A DNA stretch of 64,000 nucleotides, taken from assembly GCA_003240695.1 (NCBI GenBank), contig QFNC01000001.1:124001-188000 (forward strand). The letters are read 5' to 3'. A model generated the notes under the pieces. That model worked only from the letters and a program-made list of their open reading frames with translations. It made no database searches and was not told the origin of the DNA. The stretch is from Pseudoxanthomonas suwonensis (GTDB lineage: Bacteria > Pseudomonadota > Gammaproteobacteria > Xanthomonadales > Xanthomonadaceae). Below are positions 35,091-43,825 of this stretch, one piece after another. Numbering within the stretch: position 1 is the stretch's first letter; each line of letters begins with the position of its first letter. The position numbers were made by a program, and so were the translations under genes.

Positions 35091-36281
35091 ATGCCTGCCG
35101 ACGTGTCGTTCCGCCTGCCCGCGTGCCTTCTGATGATCGGTTGCCTGCTCGCCGGATGCGCAGGCGATCCGCAGCCGGACGCATCGGCATCGGCCAACGG
35201 CAAGACCATGGCCGACGGCAGCGGTGCCATCAGCGTGGCGCGCATGTCGGCGCCAAGCGCGCAGGGGCCGGAGCAGGACATGCTGGCCGGCACCAATTGG
35301 AGCGATGCGACGGTCGGGGCCGGACAGGCCTGGATCAGCTGCGATGCCGACTACACCGGCGCCGGTGGCGACGGCCGCAAGCTGAAGGATCTGCAGTTCT
35401 TCAACGTGCTGGATGCGATCGATCCGTGCCGTTCCGCCGGCGTGGTGCGGCTGCGCTACCAGGGCAAGATCGATGCCGGTTTCGCCGACGTGGTCGAGCG
35501 CGTGGCGGCGATGGCCGAGCGCATGGAAATCGGCCGCCGCATTCTGGATCTGGATTCGGCCGGGGGTCATGTGGAAGACGCCATCCGCGCCGGCGATGCC
35601 ATCGGCCAGAGCCAGTGGACGCTGTGGGTGCGCGAAGGGTCGGTGTGCCACAGTGCCTGCGTGCTGATCCTGGCGGCCGGCGACAACCGGCTGATTTCGG
35701 GGGCCGTGGGCATCCATCGCATGATCCGGATGAACTCCACCGCCAGCACCCGGCGCGAGTTGAACGATGAACTGCGCGCGGTGCATGGCCAGTTGTCGGA
35801 TTACCTGCAGCGCAACGGTGCCGCGGTCACCATCGCCGACCTGATGATGACCGTGCCCAGCCGCAAGCTGCGCATGCTGACCCACCAGGAACTGCAGAGT
35901 TTCGGCTTGAACGGCGCCAATGCGGTGCAGCAGGATCTGGAGCGCATCCGCCTGGCGCGCAAGTGCGGCAGCGATTTCCTGTCCCGCCGCGAAGGGTTCC
36001 AGCGCGAATTCGAAAGCCAGTGCCTGGCGCCCGGCACCGCGGTGGACGCCATGAACCATTGCGCGCAGCGTCTGCATGACCGTTTCGGGTTTCCCGACGC
36101 GGGGTGCCCGGACGATGGTCCGATGGCCGAGATCGATGCCACATTCGCTACCGAGGCGGCTCCGGCGGCACCGCTGGCCGCGCAGTCGGAGCAGGCGCCG
36201 CCCGGCCCGGCCGAACCGGCCAAGGCCGGCGACAGGCAACCTGAATCCGAACCTGTCGAGCCGGCGGCAGTCGGTCGCTGA
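35091..36281 (+). CDS. Exported ClpP-fold lipoprotein of unknown function
   Basis: 396 residues. Lipobox LLAGC (Cys23) marks an outer-surface or periplasmic lipoprotein. Residues 150-215 have the ClpP/crotonase pattern: LDLDSAGGHVEDAI, then VCHSACVLILAAG with probable nucleophile Ser188 between two Cys, and AVGIHRM with His209. A long helical region and a Pro/Ala-rich C-terminal tail follow. The architecture suggests a periplasmic serine hydrolase or peptide-binding protein; activity is inferred and the Asp is uncertain. The Cys pair could form a disulfide next to the active site. Confidence 0.7.
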   Translation: MPADVSFRLPACLLMIGCLLAGCAGDPQPDASASANGKTMADGSGAISVARMSAPSAQGPEQDMLAGTNWSDATVGAGQAWISCDADYTGAGGDGRKLKDLQFFNVLDAIDPCRSAGVVRLRYQGKIDAGFADVVERVAAMAERMEIGRRILDLDSAGGHVEDAIRAGDAIGQSQWTLWVREGSVCHSACVLILAAGDNRLISGAVGIHRMIRMNSTASTRRELNDELRAVHGQLSDYLQRNGAAVTIADLMMTVPSRKLRMLTHQELQSFGLNGANAVQQDLERIRLARKCGSDFLSRREGFQREFESQCLAPGTAVDAMNHCAQRLHDRFGFPDAGCPDDGPMAEIDATFATEAAPAAPLAAQSEQAPPGPAEPAKAGDRQPESEPVEPAAVGR

Positions 36282-36344
36282 GCCACGGAACGCCCGCATC
36301 TTCGCTAAGATGCCGATTCGATTTCAACGCCAGACCGGACCATC

Positions 36345-36872
36345 ATGACCACGCTGCCTCGTTCCCTGTTTCTCGTCTGCCTGCTGCTGGGATGCGCACT
36401 GCCTGACGTGATGGCCCAGCAGGCGCAGCCAGCCGCCACACCCCGTCAAGCCGCGCAGCCGCCTGCGGCAACGCAGGCCCCGGCACTCACACCGGAACAG
36501 CAGGCCGCATTGGCCAATCAGGATGCGGACATGACTGCGGCTGCAACGCAGGTGCGCACGCTGATCGACGGCAAGCGTGCCGGCGAAGTGTGGGATGGCG
36601 CGTCCGCGGTGATGAAGCGCTCGGTCAGCCGCGACGATTTCGTCCGCCAGCTCGGTGTCGATCGGCAGCGCCTGGGTGCCGTGCAATCGCGCGGCGCGGC
36701 GGTGGTGTCGCGTGCCCAGTTCCCGGCGGGTGCACAGGTGCCCGAAGGCCTGTACATCAGCGTGGCCACGCCCACGCGATTCACCGGCAACCAGCAGCCG
36801 GTGCGCGAACTGGTCTCGTTCCGGCTGGACGAGGACCGGGTATGGCGGGTGTCCGGCTATTCGGTGCGCTGA
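36345..36872 (+). CDS. DUF4019 domain exported protein
   Basis: 175 residues: signal peptide (SLFLVCLLLGCALPDVMAQ), a Gln/Ala/Pro-rich linker and a DUF4019 domain (LIDGKRAGEVWDGASAVMKR, QLGVDRQRLGAVQSR, RELVSFRLDEDRVWRVSGY). The family is periplasmic and of unknown function. It is separated by only 16 bases from the next gene. Confidence 0.88.
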   Translation: MTTLPRSLFLVCLLLGCALPDVMAQQAQPAATPRQAAQPPAATQAPALTPEQQAALANQDADMTAAATQVRTLIDGKRAGEVWDGASAVMKRSVSRDDFVRQLGVDRQRLGAVQSRGAAVVSRAQFPAGAQVPEGLYISVATPTRFTGNQQPVRELVSFRLDEDRVWRVSGYSVR

Positions 36873-36888
36873 ATCGGGACAGCCCCGG

Positions 36889-37296
36889 ATGTCACAGCGC
36901 CAACGACGCCATCTGCAGCAACAACTCGAAGCCATCGCCCTGACGGCGCCGCAGGTCGTGCTGCATCGCACGCAACGCAGCTGGCAGGCATGGCACGACG
37001 GCAACCCCGGCATCCTGGGCGAATGGTGGATGATGGGAGCCGAAAAATGGCTGGCCATGCAGGAAGCCGCTTGGGGCATGGCCTTCGATTCCATGCAGCT
37101 GCAGAACAACTGGTGGATGGGCGCGTGGACAGATCCATCGGTTTCGGTGAGGCCGGATCGGGTGCTGGATGAATGGACATCCGGCTGGATCCGGGTGGCG
37201 AACAAGGGTATCGCGCCGGTGCGCAAGCGCGTGCAGCGCAATCTGCGCAAGCTGCGTGCGCAGTCCGCACCGGCAAGATCGTCGCGTTCGCGCTGA
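36889..37296 (+). CDS. Hypothetical helical protein, possibly granule-associated
   Basis: ATG at 36889; 135 residues, helical, with many Gln, Trp and Met (EWWMMGAEKWLAMQEAAWGM, NNWWMGAWTD) and a basic C-terminus (RKRVQRNLRKLRAQ). I do not recognise the family. The amphipathic, Trp-rich middle could bind a hydrophobic surface such as a PHB granule, and PHB genes lie elsewhere in this window, but this is a guess. It is convergent with the exporter. Confidence 0.6.
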   Translation: MSQRQRRHLQQQLEAIALTAPQVVLHRTQRSWQAWHDGNPGILGEWWMMGAEKWLAMQEAAWGMAFDSMQLQNNWWMGAWTDPSVSVRPDRVLDEWTSGWIRVANKGIAPVRKRVQRNLRKLRAQSAPARSSRSR

Positions 37297-37305
37297 ACGC
37301 GGCGT

Positions 37306-38253
37306 TCAATCAGTGATGTCCCTGGCCTCGGCCACGGCCAGCAGTTCGGCATGCTCCACCCGGCGCGGCCTGCTCAGCAGCGGATGCAGCAGCACGGCGC
37401 CCAGCAGGATCGCCACACCGGCGTAGAACATCGTGGTCAGGTCGTGCTGCTCGTTCAGCAGCAGCATCGCCAGCACGATGGCATATACCGGTTCCAGATT
37501 CACCGCCAGCTGCGCGGAAAAGGCGCTCATGTGGCGCAGTGCCACCAGCGACAGCGCGAACGGAAACAGCGTGCAGGCCACCGCCAGCAGCGCCAGATAC
37601 AGCAGGTCGCGTGCGGAGGGGAGGCTCAGCAGATCGCCGGCAAATGCCGGGAACAGCAGCGGCATCAGCGGTGCCAACGCGGTCAGCAGCAGGGTGCCGG
37701 CACCCAGTTCCAGTGCCGTCACGGCCAGCGGATCGGCATCCGTGGCCAGGCGCTTGTTCAGGGATGAAAACACCGCCACCAACAATGCCGACAGTGCCCC
37801 CACCGCGATGCCCAGGCGCATGTCGGGCGACACGCCGCCCACCACCAGCGCCACCCCAGGCAATACCGCGATACCCAAGGCCAGATCGCGCCAGGAAAAC
37901 GGCCGCTGCGCCAGACGCGGTTCCAGCAGCGCCGTGAACACGGTGGCCAGCGCCATGCAGGTGGCACCCACCGAGGCATTGGACAGCTTGATCGATCCGT
38001 AGAACGTCAGCCAGTGCAACGCCACCAGCATGCCGATGCCGGCATAGGCCAGGATGCGGCGCGGTGGCAACCGGCGCAGGCTGCGCCAGACCCGCGGCAG
38101 CAGCGCCAATGCGCCGCACACCAGCAGCATCCGCCACCACACCAGCGGCAGCGCGGGCAGGGTGATCAGCTTGCCGAAAATCGCGGTGAAGCCCCACAGC
38201 AGCACGCACAGGTGGATCTGCAACTGGGCGCGGGTGTTGTCTGTCAGTGGCAT
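37306..38253 (-). CDS. EamA/DMT family transporter
   Basis: ATG at 38253 (MPLTDNTRAQ); 315 residues with ten hydrophobic segments and the duplicated EamA repeat, visible as QIHLCVLLWGFTAIFGK near the start and AVNLEPVYAIVLAMLLLNEQ in the second half. The family exports metabolites or amino acids; substrate unknown. It lies 31 bases downstream of the saccharopine-dehydrogenase-like gene. Confidence 0.88.
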   Translation of the reverse strand: MPLTDNTRAQLQIHLCVLLWGFTAIFGKLITLPALPLVWWRMLLVCGALALLPRVWRSLRRLPPRRILAYAGIGMLVALHWLTFYGSIKLSNASVGATCMALATVFTALLEPRLAQRPFSWRDLALGIAVLPGVALVVGGVSPDMRLGIAVGALSALLVAVFSSLNKRLATDADPLAVTALELGAGTLLLTALAPLMPLLFPAFAGDLLSLPSARDLLYLALLAVACTLFPFALSLVALRHMSAFSAQLAVNLEPVYAIVLAMLLLNEQHDLTTMFYAGVAILLGAVLLHPLLSRPRRVEHAELLAVAEARDITD

Positions 38254-38284
38254 GGGAGCGAAGGCGAGCGAAGCGGCATCATCA

Positions 38285-39415
38285 TCATGCTGGCTGCACA
38301 TCGACATGCGTGTGGATGGGGAACGGGCGCAACGCGTCCAGGCAGTCGTCCAGCGTGAACAGGTCCAGGCAGGGCACGGCGCCGGCCCCGGGCAGCTGCC
38401 CGCGGGCCAGCTTGCGGGCCAGCACCACCGCAGGCGTGGCGGGAATCTGCGGGCCGCTGCCGGCGTCGGCCACGATGCGCCAGCGCAGCGTCAAGGGTCG
38501 GCCTGCCGCATCCAGACCACGCAGATCGATCAGCATCACGCCGGTGTCGCTGCCGGCCCGCAACCAGCGGTTGCTGAGACGCAGCAATGGCGCGGCCCAG
38601 GGTTGCATGCTCGGCAGCAGCTTCCCGCGCACCAGCCAGCTGGCCGCCCACAGCCCCAGATGCATGCGGCGCAATTCCAGCCCGGCGCGGAAGTCGCAGT
38701 GGCGCAACGAGGGATGCCGCTGCGGCAGAATCGCCAAGTCGGGCACCTCGCAGCGCGCGAACCAGCGCGTGCCGCAACCGGGAATCTGCATGCGTCGCAG
38801 CGACTGCCAGCCGATCACCGGCTGCCACTGGCCATCGATCAAGGCCGGATACGGTTTGCCCACGTAGCCGAGAATCGCGCGGGTGGTGGCCAGGCCGCGT
38901 TCGGTGCGGTTGCCCGGGCTGATGGCCGATTCCACCGCATCCAGTCGCGAAAACCGTGGCAGCAGTGCTGCGATTACCGCCGCCGACAGCCCGGGAACGC
39001 TGCTGGCACCGGCAATCGCCCAGCGCCCGCACGATGTGGCGAGTGCATCGATCGCACCGATGCCGGCCACGAACTGGCGGCCGTCGGCCAAGTCCACGTA
39101 ATGCGCGCCGGCACGCAGCGCGGCTTCGGCTACGTGGTAATCCTGTCCCTGGAACGGTCCGGCGGTGTGGATCACCAATTGCGGTGCCAGTGCCTGCAGA
39201 CGTACCGGCAGGTCGGCTGCGCTCACATCGACCGTGGCGGTCTGCACACCGCCATCGGGATGCGCCGCCGTCAGCGCATCGGCCAGCGTGGCCAGCGCCG
39301 CCGCGTCTCGACCTGCCACGATCAGCTGGATCACCACATCGCCAGCCAGTTCGGCAGCGATGCGGCGACCGAATTGGCCAGTAGCACCGATCAGCAGGAC
39401 GCGAAACGGCTGCAT
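38285..39415 (-). CDS. Saccharopine dehydrogenase-like NAD(P)-binding protein
   Basis: ATG at 39415 (MQPFRVLL; 39421 possible). 376 residues. An N-terminal Rossmann fold begins VLLIGATGQFGRRIA (GxxGxxG), followed by VIHTAGPFQGQDYHVAEAAL and HYVDLADGRQFVAGI, typical of the saccharopine dehydrogenase/enoyl-reductase-like group. A hydrophobic C-terminal half with WAASWLVRGKLLP could be membrane-associated. The substrate is unknown. It is in a minus-strand series with pirin upstream and the exporter downstream. Confidence 0.82.
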   Translation of the reverse strand: MQPFRVLLIGATGQFGRRIAAELAGDVVIQLIVAGRDAAALATLADALTAAHPDGGVQTATVDVSAADLPVRLQALAPQLVIHTAGPFQGQDYHVAEAALRAGAHYVDLADGRQFVAGIGAIDALATSCGRWAIAGASSVPGLSAAVIAALLPRFSRLDAVESAISPGNRTERGLATTRAILGYVGKPYPALIDGQWQPVIGWQSLRRMQIPGCGTRWFARCEVPDLAILPQRHPSLRHCDFRAGLELRRMHLGLWAASWLVRGKLLPSMQPWAAPLLRLSNRWLRAGSDTGVMLIDLRGLDAAGRPLTLRWRIVADAGSGPQIPATPAVVLARKLARGQLPGAGAVPCLDLFTLDDCLDALRPFPIHTHVDVQPA

Positions 39416-39464
39416 GCACATCCGAACGGGAAACAGGCCGGGCAGTGTACGCCGCGGACCGGTG

Positions 39465-40340
39465 TCAGGTCGGCATCTGCCCGAAGCGTCCGCTGTTGAA
39501 ATCGACGATCGCCTGCTGGATCTCCTGCGCGCTGTTCATCACGAACGGGCCGTAACCCACCACTGGCTCGTCGATGGGTTCGCCGGCCAGCAGCAGCAAT
39601 TTGGCATCGGCATTGGCTTCGATCAGCACGCCGCTGCCGGCCTGCGACAGGGTGGCGAACTGCTTGCCGCGCAGAATGGTGTCCTCGTTGATCTGCACGG
39701 TGCCGGCCAGCACCACCACCAGCGTGCTCCAGCCCTCGGGCTGCGACAGGTCGACGCGGTGGCCGGCGTTCACGCGCACGTCCCACACCTGCATCGGCGT
39801 GTGCGTGCGTGCCGGACCAGCTTGATCCTGGTACTGCCCGGCGATCACGCGCACCTGGCCGCCGTCGTCCGGCAACTGCACCGACGGGATATCGGCGTTG
39901 GTGATGCTTTGATAGGCTGCGGGGGTGGCCTTGCTGCGCGCCGGCAGGTTCACCCACAGCTGCGCCACCTCGAAACTGCCGCCGCGCCGCGAAAATCCGG
40001 GGGTGTGGAATTCCTCGTGCAGGATGCCGCCACCGGCAGTCATCCACTGCACGTCGCCGGGGCCGATCACGCCGCCCTGGCCGGTGGAATCGCGGTGTTC
40101 CACTTCGCCGGCATACACGATGGTCACGGTTTCGAAACCGCGATGCGGATGCTGGCCCACGCCGCGGCGCTGCGTGGACGGGGGGAATTCGAACGGCGCG
40201 GCGTAATCCAGCAGCAGGAACGGGCTGCGCTGCGGCACGCCGGGGCCGTTGTAGCCGAACAGGCCGTGCACCGGAAAGCCGTCGCCCACCCAGTGGCGAT
40301 CGGGGGCATTGCGGACATCGATGACGGTTTTGGCCAACAT
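39465..40340 (-). CDS. Pirin family protein
   Basis: ATG at 40340 (MLAKTVIDV; 40343 possible). 291 residues with two cupin barrels. The N-terminal metal site is seen in RGVGQHPHRGFETVTIVYAGE and HEEFH, and the second barrel carries VVVLAGTVQINE. Pirins bind Fe; bacterial members have quercetinase-like or redox-regulatory roles. It is upstream of the saccharopine-dehydrogenase-like gene by 43 bases, possibly one transcript. Confidence 0.92.
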   Translation of the reverse strand: MLAKTVIDVRNAPDRHWVGDGFPVHGLFGYNGPGVPQRSPFLLLDYAAPFEFPPSTQRRGVGQHPHRGFETVTIVYAGEVEHRDSTGQGGVIGPGDVQWMTAGGGILHEEFHTPGFSRRGGSFEVAQLWVNLPARSKATPAAYQSITNADIPSVQLPDDGGQVRVIAGQYQDQAGPARTHTPMQVWDVRVNAGHRVDLSQPEGWSTLVVVLAGTVQINEDTILRGKQFATLSQAGSGVLIEANADAKLLLLAGEPIDEPVVGYGPFVMNSAQEIQQAIVDFNSGRFGQMPT

Positions 40341-40457
40341 CACGGCATTCTCCGATGGACTGCACAGGATGTATCGATGGGATCGATCCGGAACAGGGCG
40401 ATCGCCGTGCCGATGTGTTCCGCGGCTGCAACGATCGTGTCGCGATCGGCAGCGCTG

Positions 40458-42272
40458 TCAGCGGATCGGTTGGTCCAGCAGCAATTGCCGGGCGAAACGC
40501 ACCGGCGGCGCGCCGAACGAGAGCATGCGGTCGTGGTAGGTCTTGGCGTCGAAACGCGCGCCCAGCCGCTGTCGCATGGCCTGCTCGGTATCCAGATGCT
40601 CCTGCACGCCGACGAAATACGACGGCAGCTGTGCCGAGGTCAATTGCGCGCGGGTCCATTTGCCGGCGGCCTCGCGTTCCTGCTGGAAGGTGTCGTGCAC
40701 CATCAGCTGCATGGCCTGCTCGCGGCTCCAGCCATCCACGTGCACGCCCTGGTCGAGAATCGCGTTGGCGATGCTGCGCAGGTAGAACTTCAGCTGCACC
40801 AGTTCGAACAGCGGGTCGCCGTCGAGATAGCCGGCCTGCTGCATCATCCGCTCGGTGTACACGGCCCAGCCTTCGGCAAACGGGCCGGAACGCAGCACTG
40901 CGCGCAGCAGAGAGGGATGATTGGCCGAATGCGCGCCTTCCAGATAATGCCCCGGCACCCCTTCGTGGATCGACAGCAGATGGATCATGCGGGTGTTGTA
41001 TTCGCGCAGGAACGAGTCGGTCTGGGCGTCGGTCCAGTCGTCCGGAATCGGCGAAATGGCGTAGTAGGTGTCCAGATGCTTGTCCAGCGGCCCGGGCGAA
41101 TCGCAATAGGCCACGGCAACGCCGCGCTGGAATTCGGGCATCAAAATGATGTTGACCGGCGTGTCCGGCACGGTCAGCAGATCCTTGCTGCGGGCGAAAT
41201 CGGTGGCCTGCTGCAGGGTCTGTTTCGCCATCGCCACCACCTGGTCGCGTGCGGGGCGTTCGGCATAGGCGCGTTCCAGCGCCGCTTCGATCGCCGCCTG
41301 CTGCTGTGCCGGCGTGGGCGTGGCGGGCAGAGCCGGAGCCTTGGGTGTGCCGCGCAGGATCTGCGTGGCCAGCACGTACATGCGCTCGCGCACCCGACGC
41401 AGTTCGGCATCGGCGCGCTGGCGGATGTCCGCGCGCGACAGCCCCGAATTCAGCGACAGACGCAGTTTTTCATCGTAAAGCCGCTGTCCCAAACGGAAAT
41501 CGCCCTTGGCCTTGGGCACCAGCACGGTATCCAGCCAGGTCTGCTGCTCGGCCACCGCCTTGCGCAGGCCGTCCACGGCGGCGTCCAGCCGGGCGCGTTC
41601 GGCACCCTGCAACCGGCCGGCATTGGGCACGATGAACGTGTCGATCAGGCTGATCAGCCCGGCGTTCTGCTTCGCCACGGTCTGTGCATGGACGGCCGGC
41701 ACGCGCGCCGGGTCCAGATTGGCGCGTGCCTGTGCGAACAATGCGGGAATCTTTTCCATGCGCGCGGTGGCGGCCCGCAGGCGTTGCGGCATCGGCGCGA
41801 ACTCGCGCGCCATCAGGCCGTAGATCGCGCTGCCGGCCAGGCCGTTGTAGATCTGCGGATCCCAGGCCCAGCTCTGCAGCGTGTCCAGGGTGAAGATGTC
41901 GCCATCCAGCTGGTTGCGCAGGATCAGCGCATCCACCTGGTTCTCGCGCGACAGCTCGGCGATCGCGATGCGGTCCAGTTCCGCGCGCATCGCCTTGGCG
42001 AAAGCCAGCGCGCGCTCGCGGCCGGCGAGACTCAAATCATCGAGTTCGGCATCGAAGCGGTGATCGCCGATCTGCGTAGCCGACACCGGACTCAGCGCCA
42101 TCGAATCGTCCAGCCAGCGTTTGGCCAATTGCGCGAAAGCGGCATCGGCGGTGCTTGCCGTGGTTGCTGCGGAAGGTGCTGGTGCGGTGGATGGATCGGT
42201 GGCAACGGGTGCGTGGCTGCAGGCCAGCAACAGCAGCGGGACAATCGTCAGCGACAGAGCGGTGCGGCGCAT
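40458..42272 (-). CDS. DUF885 family zinc-peptidase-like lipoprotein
   Basis: ATG at 42272; 604 residues. Signal peptide with lipobox LLLAC (Cys18) and an Ala/Pro/Thr-rich linker lead into the DUF885 domain. HEGVPGH at residues 436-442 is the gluzincin-like zinc motif, and FAEGWAVYTERMMQQAG supplies the downstream Glu. The family contains exported carboxypeptidase-like enzymes; the substrate is unknown. It is the upstream neighbour of pirin, 114 bases away. Confidence 0.9.
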   Translation of the reverse strand: MRRTALSLTIVPLLLLACSHAPVATDPSTAPAPSAATTASTADAAFAQLAKRWLDDSMALSPVSATQIGDHRFDAELDDLSLAGRERALAFAKAMRAELDRIAIAELSRENQVDALILRNQLDGDIFTLDTLQSWAWDPQIYNGLAGSAIYGLMAREFAPMPQRLRAATARMEKIPALFAQARANLDPARVPAVHAQTVAKQNAGLISLIDTFIVPNAGRLQGAERARLDAAVDGLRKAVAEQQTWLDTVLVPKAKGDFRLGQRLYDEKLRLSLNSGLSRADIRQRADAELRRVRERMYVLATQILRGTPKAPALPATPTPAQQQAAIEAALERAYAERPARDQVVAMAKQTLQQATDFARSKDLLTVPDTPVNIILMPEFQRGVAVAYCDSPGPLDKHLDTYYAISPIPDDWTDAQTDSFLREYNTRMIHLLSIHEGVPGHYLEGAHSANHPSLLRAVLRSGPFAEGWAVYTERMMQQAGYLDGDPLFELVQLKFYLRSIANAILDQGVHVDGWSREQAMQLMVHDTFQQEREAAGKWTRAQLTSAQLPSYFVGVQEHLDTEQAMRQRLGARFDAKTYHDRMLSFGAPPVRFARQLLLDQPIR

Positions 42273-42408
42273 GGCGGGGGACTCGGTAGGTAATCGATGC
42301 GGCAGCATAGCGCAGCCATCGCGACGGCCTTGCACGCTGCGACTGGCTGCTATACGAGCACGTATGCGCCCGGTACGATGGCGGCTTCCTCCCCTGCCTG
42401 GACCCGCC

Positions 42409-42762
42409 ATGACCGTGTATTCCGGAAGCTGCCACTGCGGCGCCGTCGCCTTCAAGCTCGATGCCGAAGTCAACACCGCGATCGAATGCAATTGCTCGTA
42501 TTGCCGTCGCCGCGGCAGCCTGCTGGCGTTCTTCCCGGCCACGGCCTTCACCCTGGAAACACCGGCCAAGGACCTGGGTACCTACCACTTCAACAAGCAT
42601 GTGATCGCGCACCATTTCTGCCCGAAGTGCGGCATTGGCCCTTTCAGTTTCGGGCTGGATCCGGAATCGAAGGAGAAAATGGTGGCGGTGAACGTGCGCT
42701 GCCTGCCGGGCGTGAATCTGTCGCAGATCAAGATCGCGCCCTTCGACGGCGCCAATCACTGA
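42409..42762 (+). CDS. GFA family zinc-binding protein
   Basis: ATG at 42409; 117 residues. Cys pattern SCHCGAV, ECNCSYCRRRG and HFCPKCG is that of the glutathione-dependent formaldehyde-activating (GFA) fold, with a structural and a catalytic zinc. Most members are not proven Gfa enzymes. It is divergent from the DUF885 gene, and its 3' end overlaps that of fdhD by seven bases. Confidence 0.92.
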   Translation: MTVYSGSCHCGAVAFKLDAEVNTAIECNCSYCRRRGSLLAFFPATAFTLETPAKDLGTYHFNKHVIAHHFCPKCGIGPFSFGLDPESKEKMVAVNVRCLPGVNLSQIKIAPFDGANH

Positions 42763-43583
42763 CCGGAAACGTCGGGCACGATGCGATGGGCGTGGCTGTA
42801 GGCGTTCAGCGTGTCGCCGCGCACGAAGGCCAGCAGGGTCAGGCCGGCATCGCGCGCACGGTCGATGGCCAGCGAGGTCGGTGCGGAAATCGCCGCCAGC
42901 ATCGGGATGCGCAGCGTCACCGCCTTCTGTACCAGTTCGAACGAGGCCCGGGACGTGACCAGCAGGGCGGCCGGCTGACCCAGCAATCCGGCGGATGCGG
43001 CGGCGCCGATCACCTTGTCCAGCGCGTTGTGACGGCCCACGTCCTCGCGGACGAGCAGCGCATCAGTCTCATTGTCGTCAGTGAACAGCGGCAAAAATGC
43101 GGCAGCATGCAATCCGCCGGTGACGGTATTGCCCGGTTGTCGGCGTGACAGCACCTGCATGGCCGCGTGCAAACGCGCTGGCGCGATGCGCAGGGCGTCC
43201 TGCGGCAACGCCGGCAGCGGTCGCAGTGCAGCCTGCAGCGATTCGCTGCCGCACAGGCCGCAGCCGCTGCGGCCTTCCAGATTGCGACGGCGTTCGCCCA
43301 GCGCATCGAAGCAGGTCTGCGGGATCGCGCAGTGCACGGCGATGCCGGCCTCGCGTTGCACGACATCGACGATGCGGCACTGCTGCGGTTGCGAAACGAT
43401 GGCTTCGCTCAGGCTGAAACCGAGCGCGAAGTCGTGCATGTCATCCGGCGTGGCCATCATCACCGCGAATGGCTCGCCGTTGTACAGCAGGGCGATGGGG
43501 ACTTCGATGGCGACACGGTCATTGCGCCGCCGCATGCCTTCGGCATCGATCTGCAATGTTTCGACGTGGCGGATGCCGCTCAC
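42756..43583 (-). CDS. fdhD: Formate dehydrogenase accessory sulfurtransferase FdhD
   Basis: 275 residues. The sulfur-carrying loop RSGCGLCGSESL has Cys108 and Cys111; the C-terminal FdhD fold includes REDVGRHNALDKVIG and VTSRASFELVQKA. FdhD moves sulfur from IscS to the molybdenum cofactor of formate dehydrogenases. It overlaps the small upstream gene by four bases in the fdhF-like operon. Confidence 0.95.
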   Translation of the reverse strand: MSGIRHVETLQIDAEGMRRRNDRVAIEVPIALLYNGEPFAVMMATPDDMHDFALGFSLSEAIVSQPQQCRIVDVVQREAGIAVHCAIPQTCFDALGERRRNLEGRSGCGLCGSESLQAALRPLPALPQDALRIAPARLHAAMQVLSRRQPGNTVTGGLHAAAFLPLFTDDNETDALLVREDVGRHNALDKVIGAAASAGLLGQPAALLVTSRASFELVQKAVTLRIPMLAAISAPTSLAIDRARDAGLTLLAFVRGDTLNAYSHAHRIVPDVSGQ

Positions 43584-43825
43584 GGCATCAGTCCGTTTTC
43601 GATCAGCGATTGTCCCCTGCCGGTCAGCGACAGCTGGATGCGTTCGCCATCGTCGTGTTGCCGCACCAGCCCCAATCCGCCGAATCGGGCATCCTCGCCC
43701 AGTACGGCCAGCAGCCGGCGCAGGCGGCTGTGTTCCACATCCAGCCGTTTCGCGGCACGGGCCAGCGACACGCCATCGGCAGACCCGTGCAGCAGCTGCA
43801 GCAGGCGCAGCGCCAAGTCATCCAT
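43580..43825 (-). CDS. Small winged-helix-like protein between FdhF-type enzyme and FdhD
   Basis: ATG at 43825; 81 residues. The sequence DLALRLLQLLHGSADGVSLA, RLDVEHSRLRRLLAVLGEDA and QLSLTGRGQSLIENG is a compact winged-helix pattern (three helices and a wing), like the DNA-binding end of MarR/PadR-like proteins but without extra domains. It overlaps the oxidoreductase stop by eight bases and fdhD start by four, so it is made together with them. It could regulate the operon or act as a small assembly factor; function unknown. Confidence 0.7.
   Translation of the reverse strand: MDDLALRLLQLLHGSADGVSLARAAKRLDVEHSRLRRLLAVLGEDARFGGLGLVRQHDDGERIQLSLTGRGQSLIENGLMP

Noticed and set aside
39165..42293. 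A 1042-residue open frame on the plus strand
   Set aside because: It lies opposite saccharopine-dehydrogenase-like, pirin and DUF885 genes that have clear motifs; in GC-rich DNA antisense frames stay open by codon bias.
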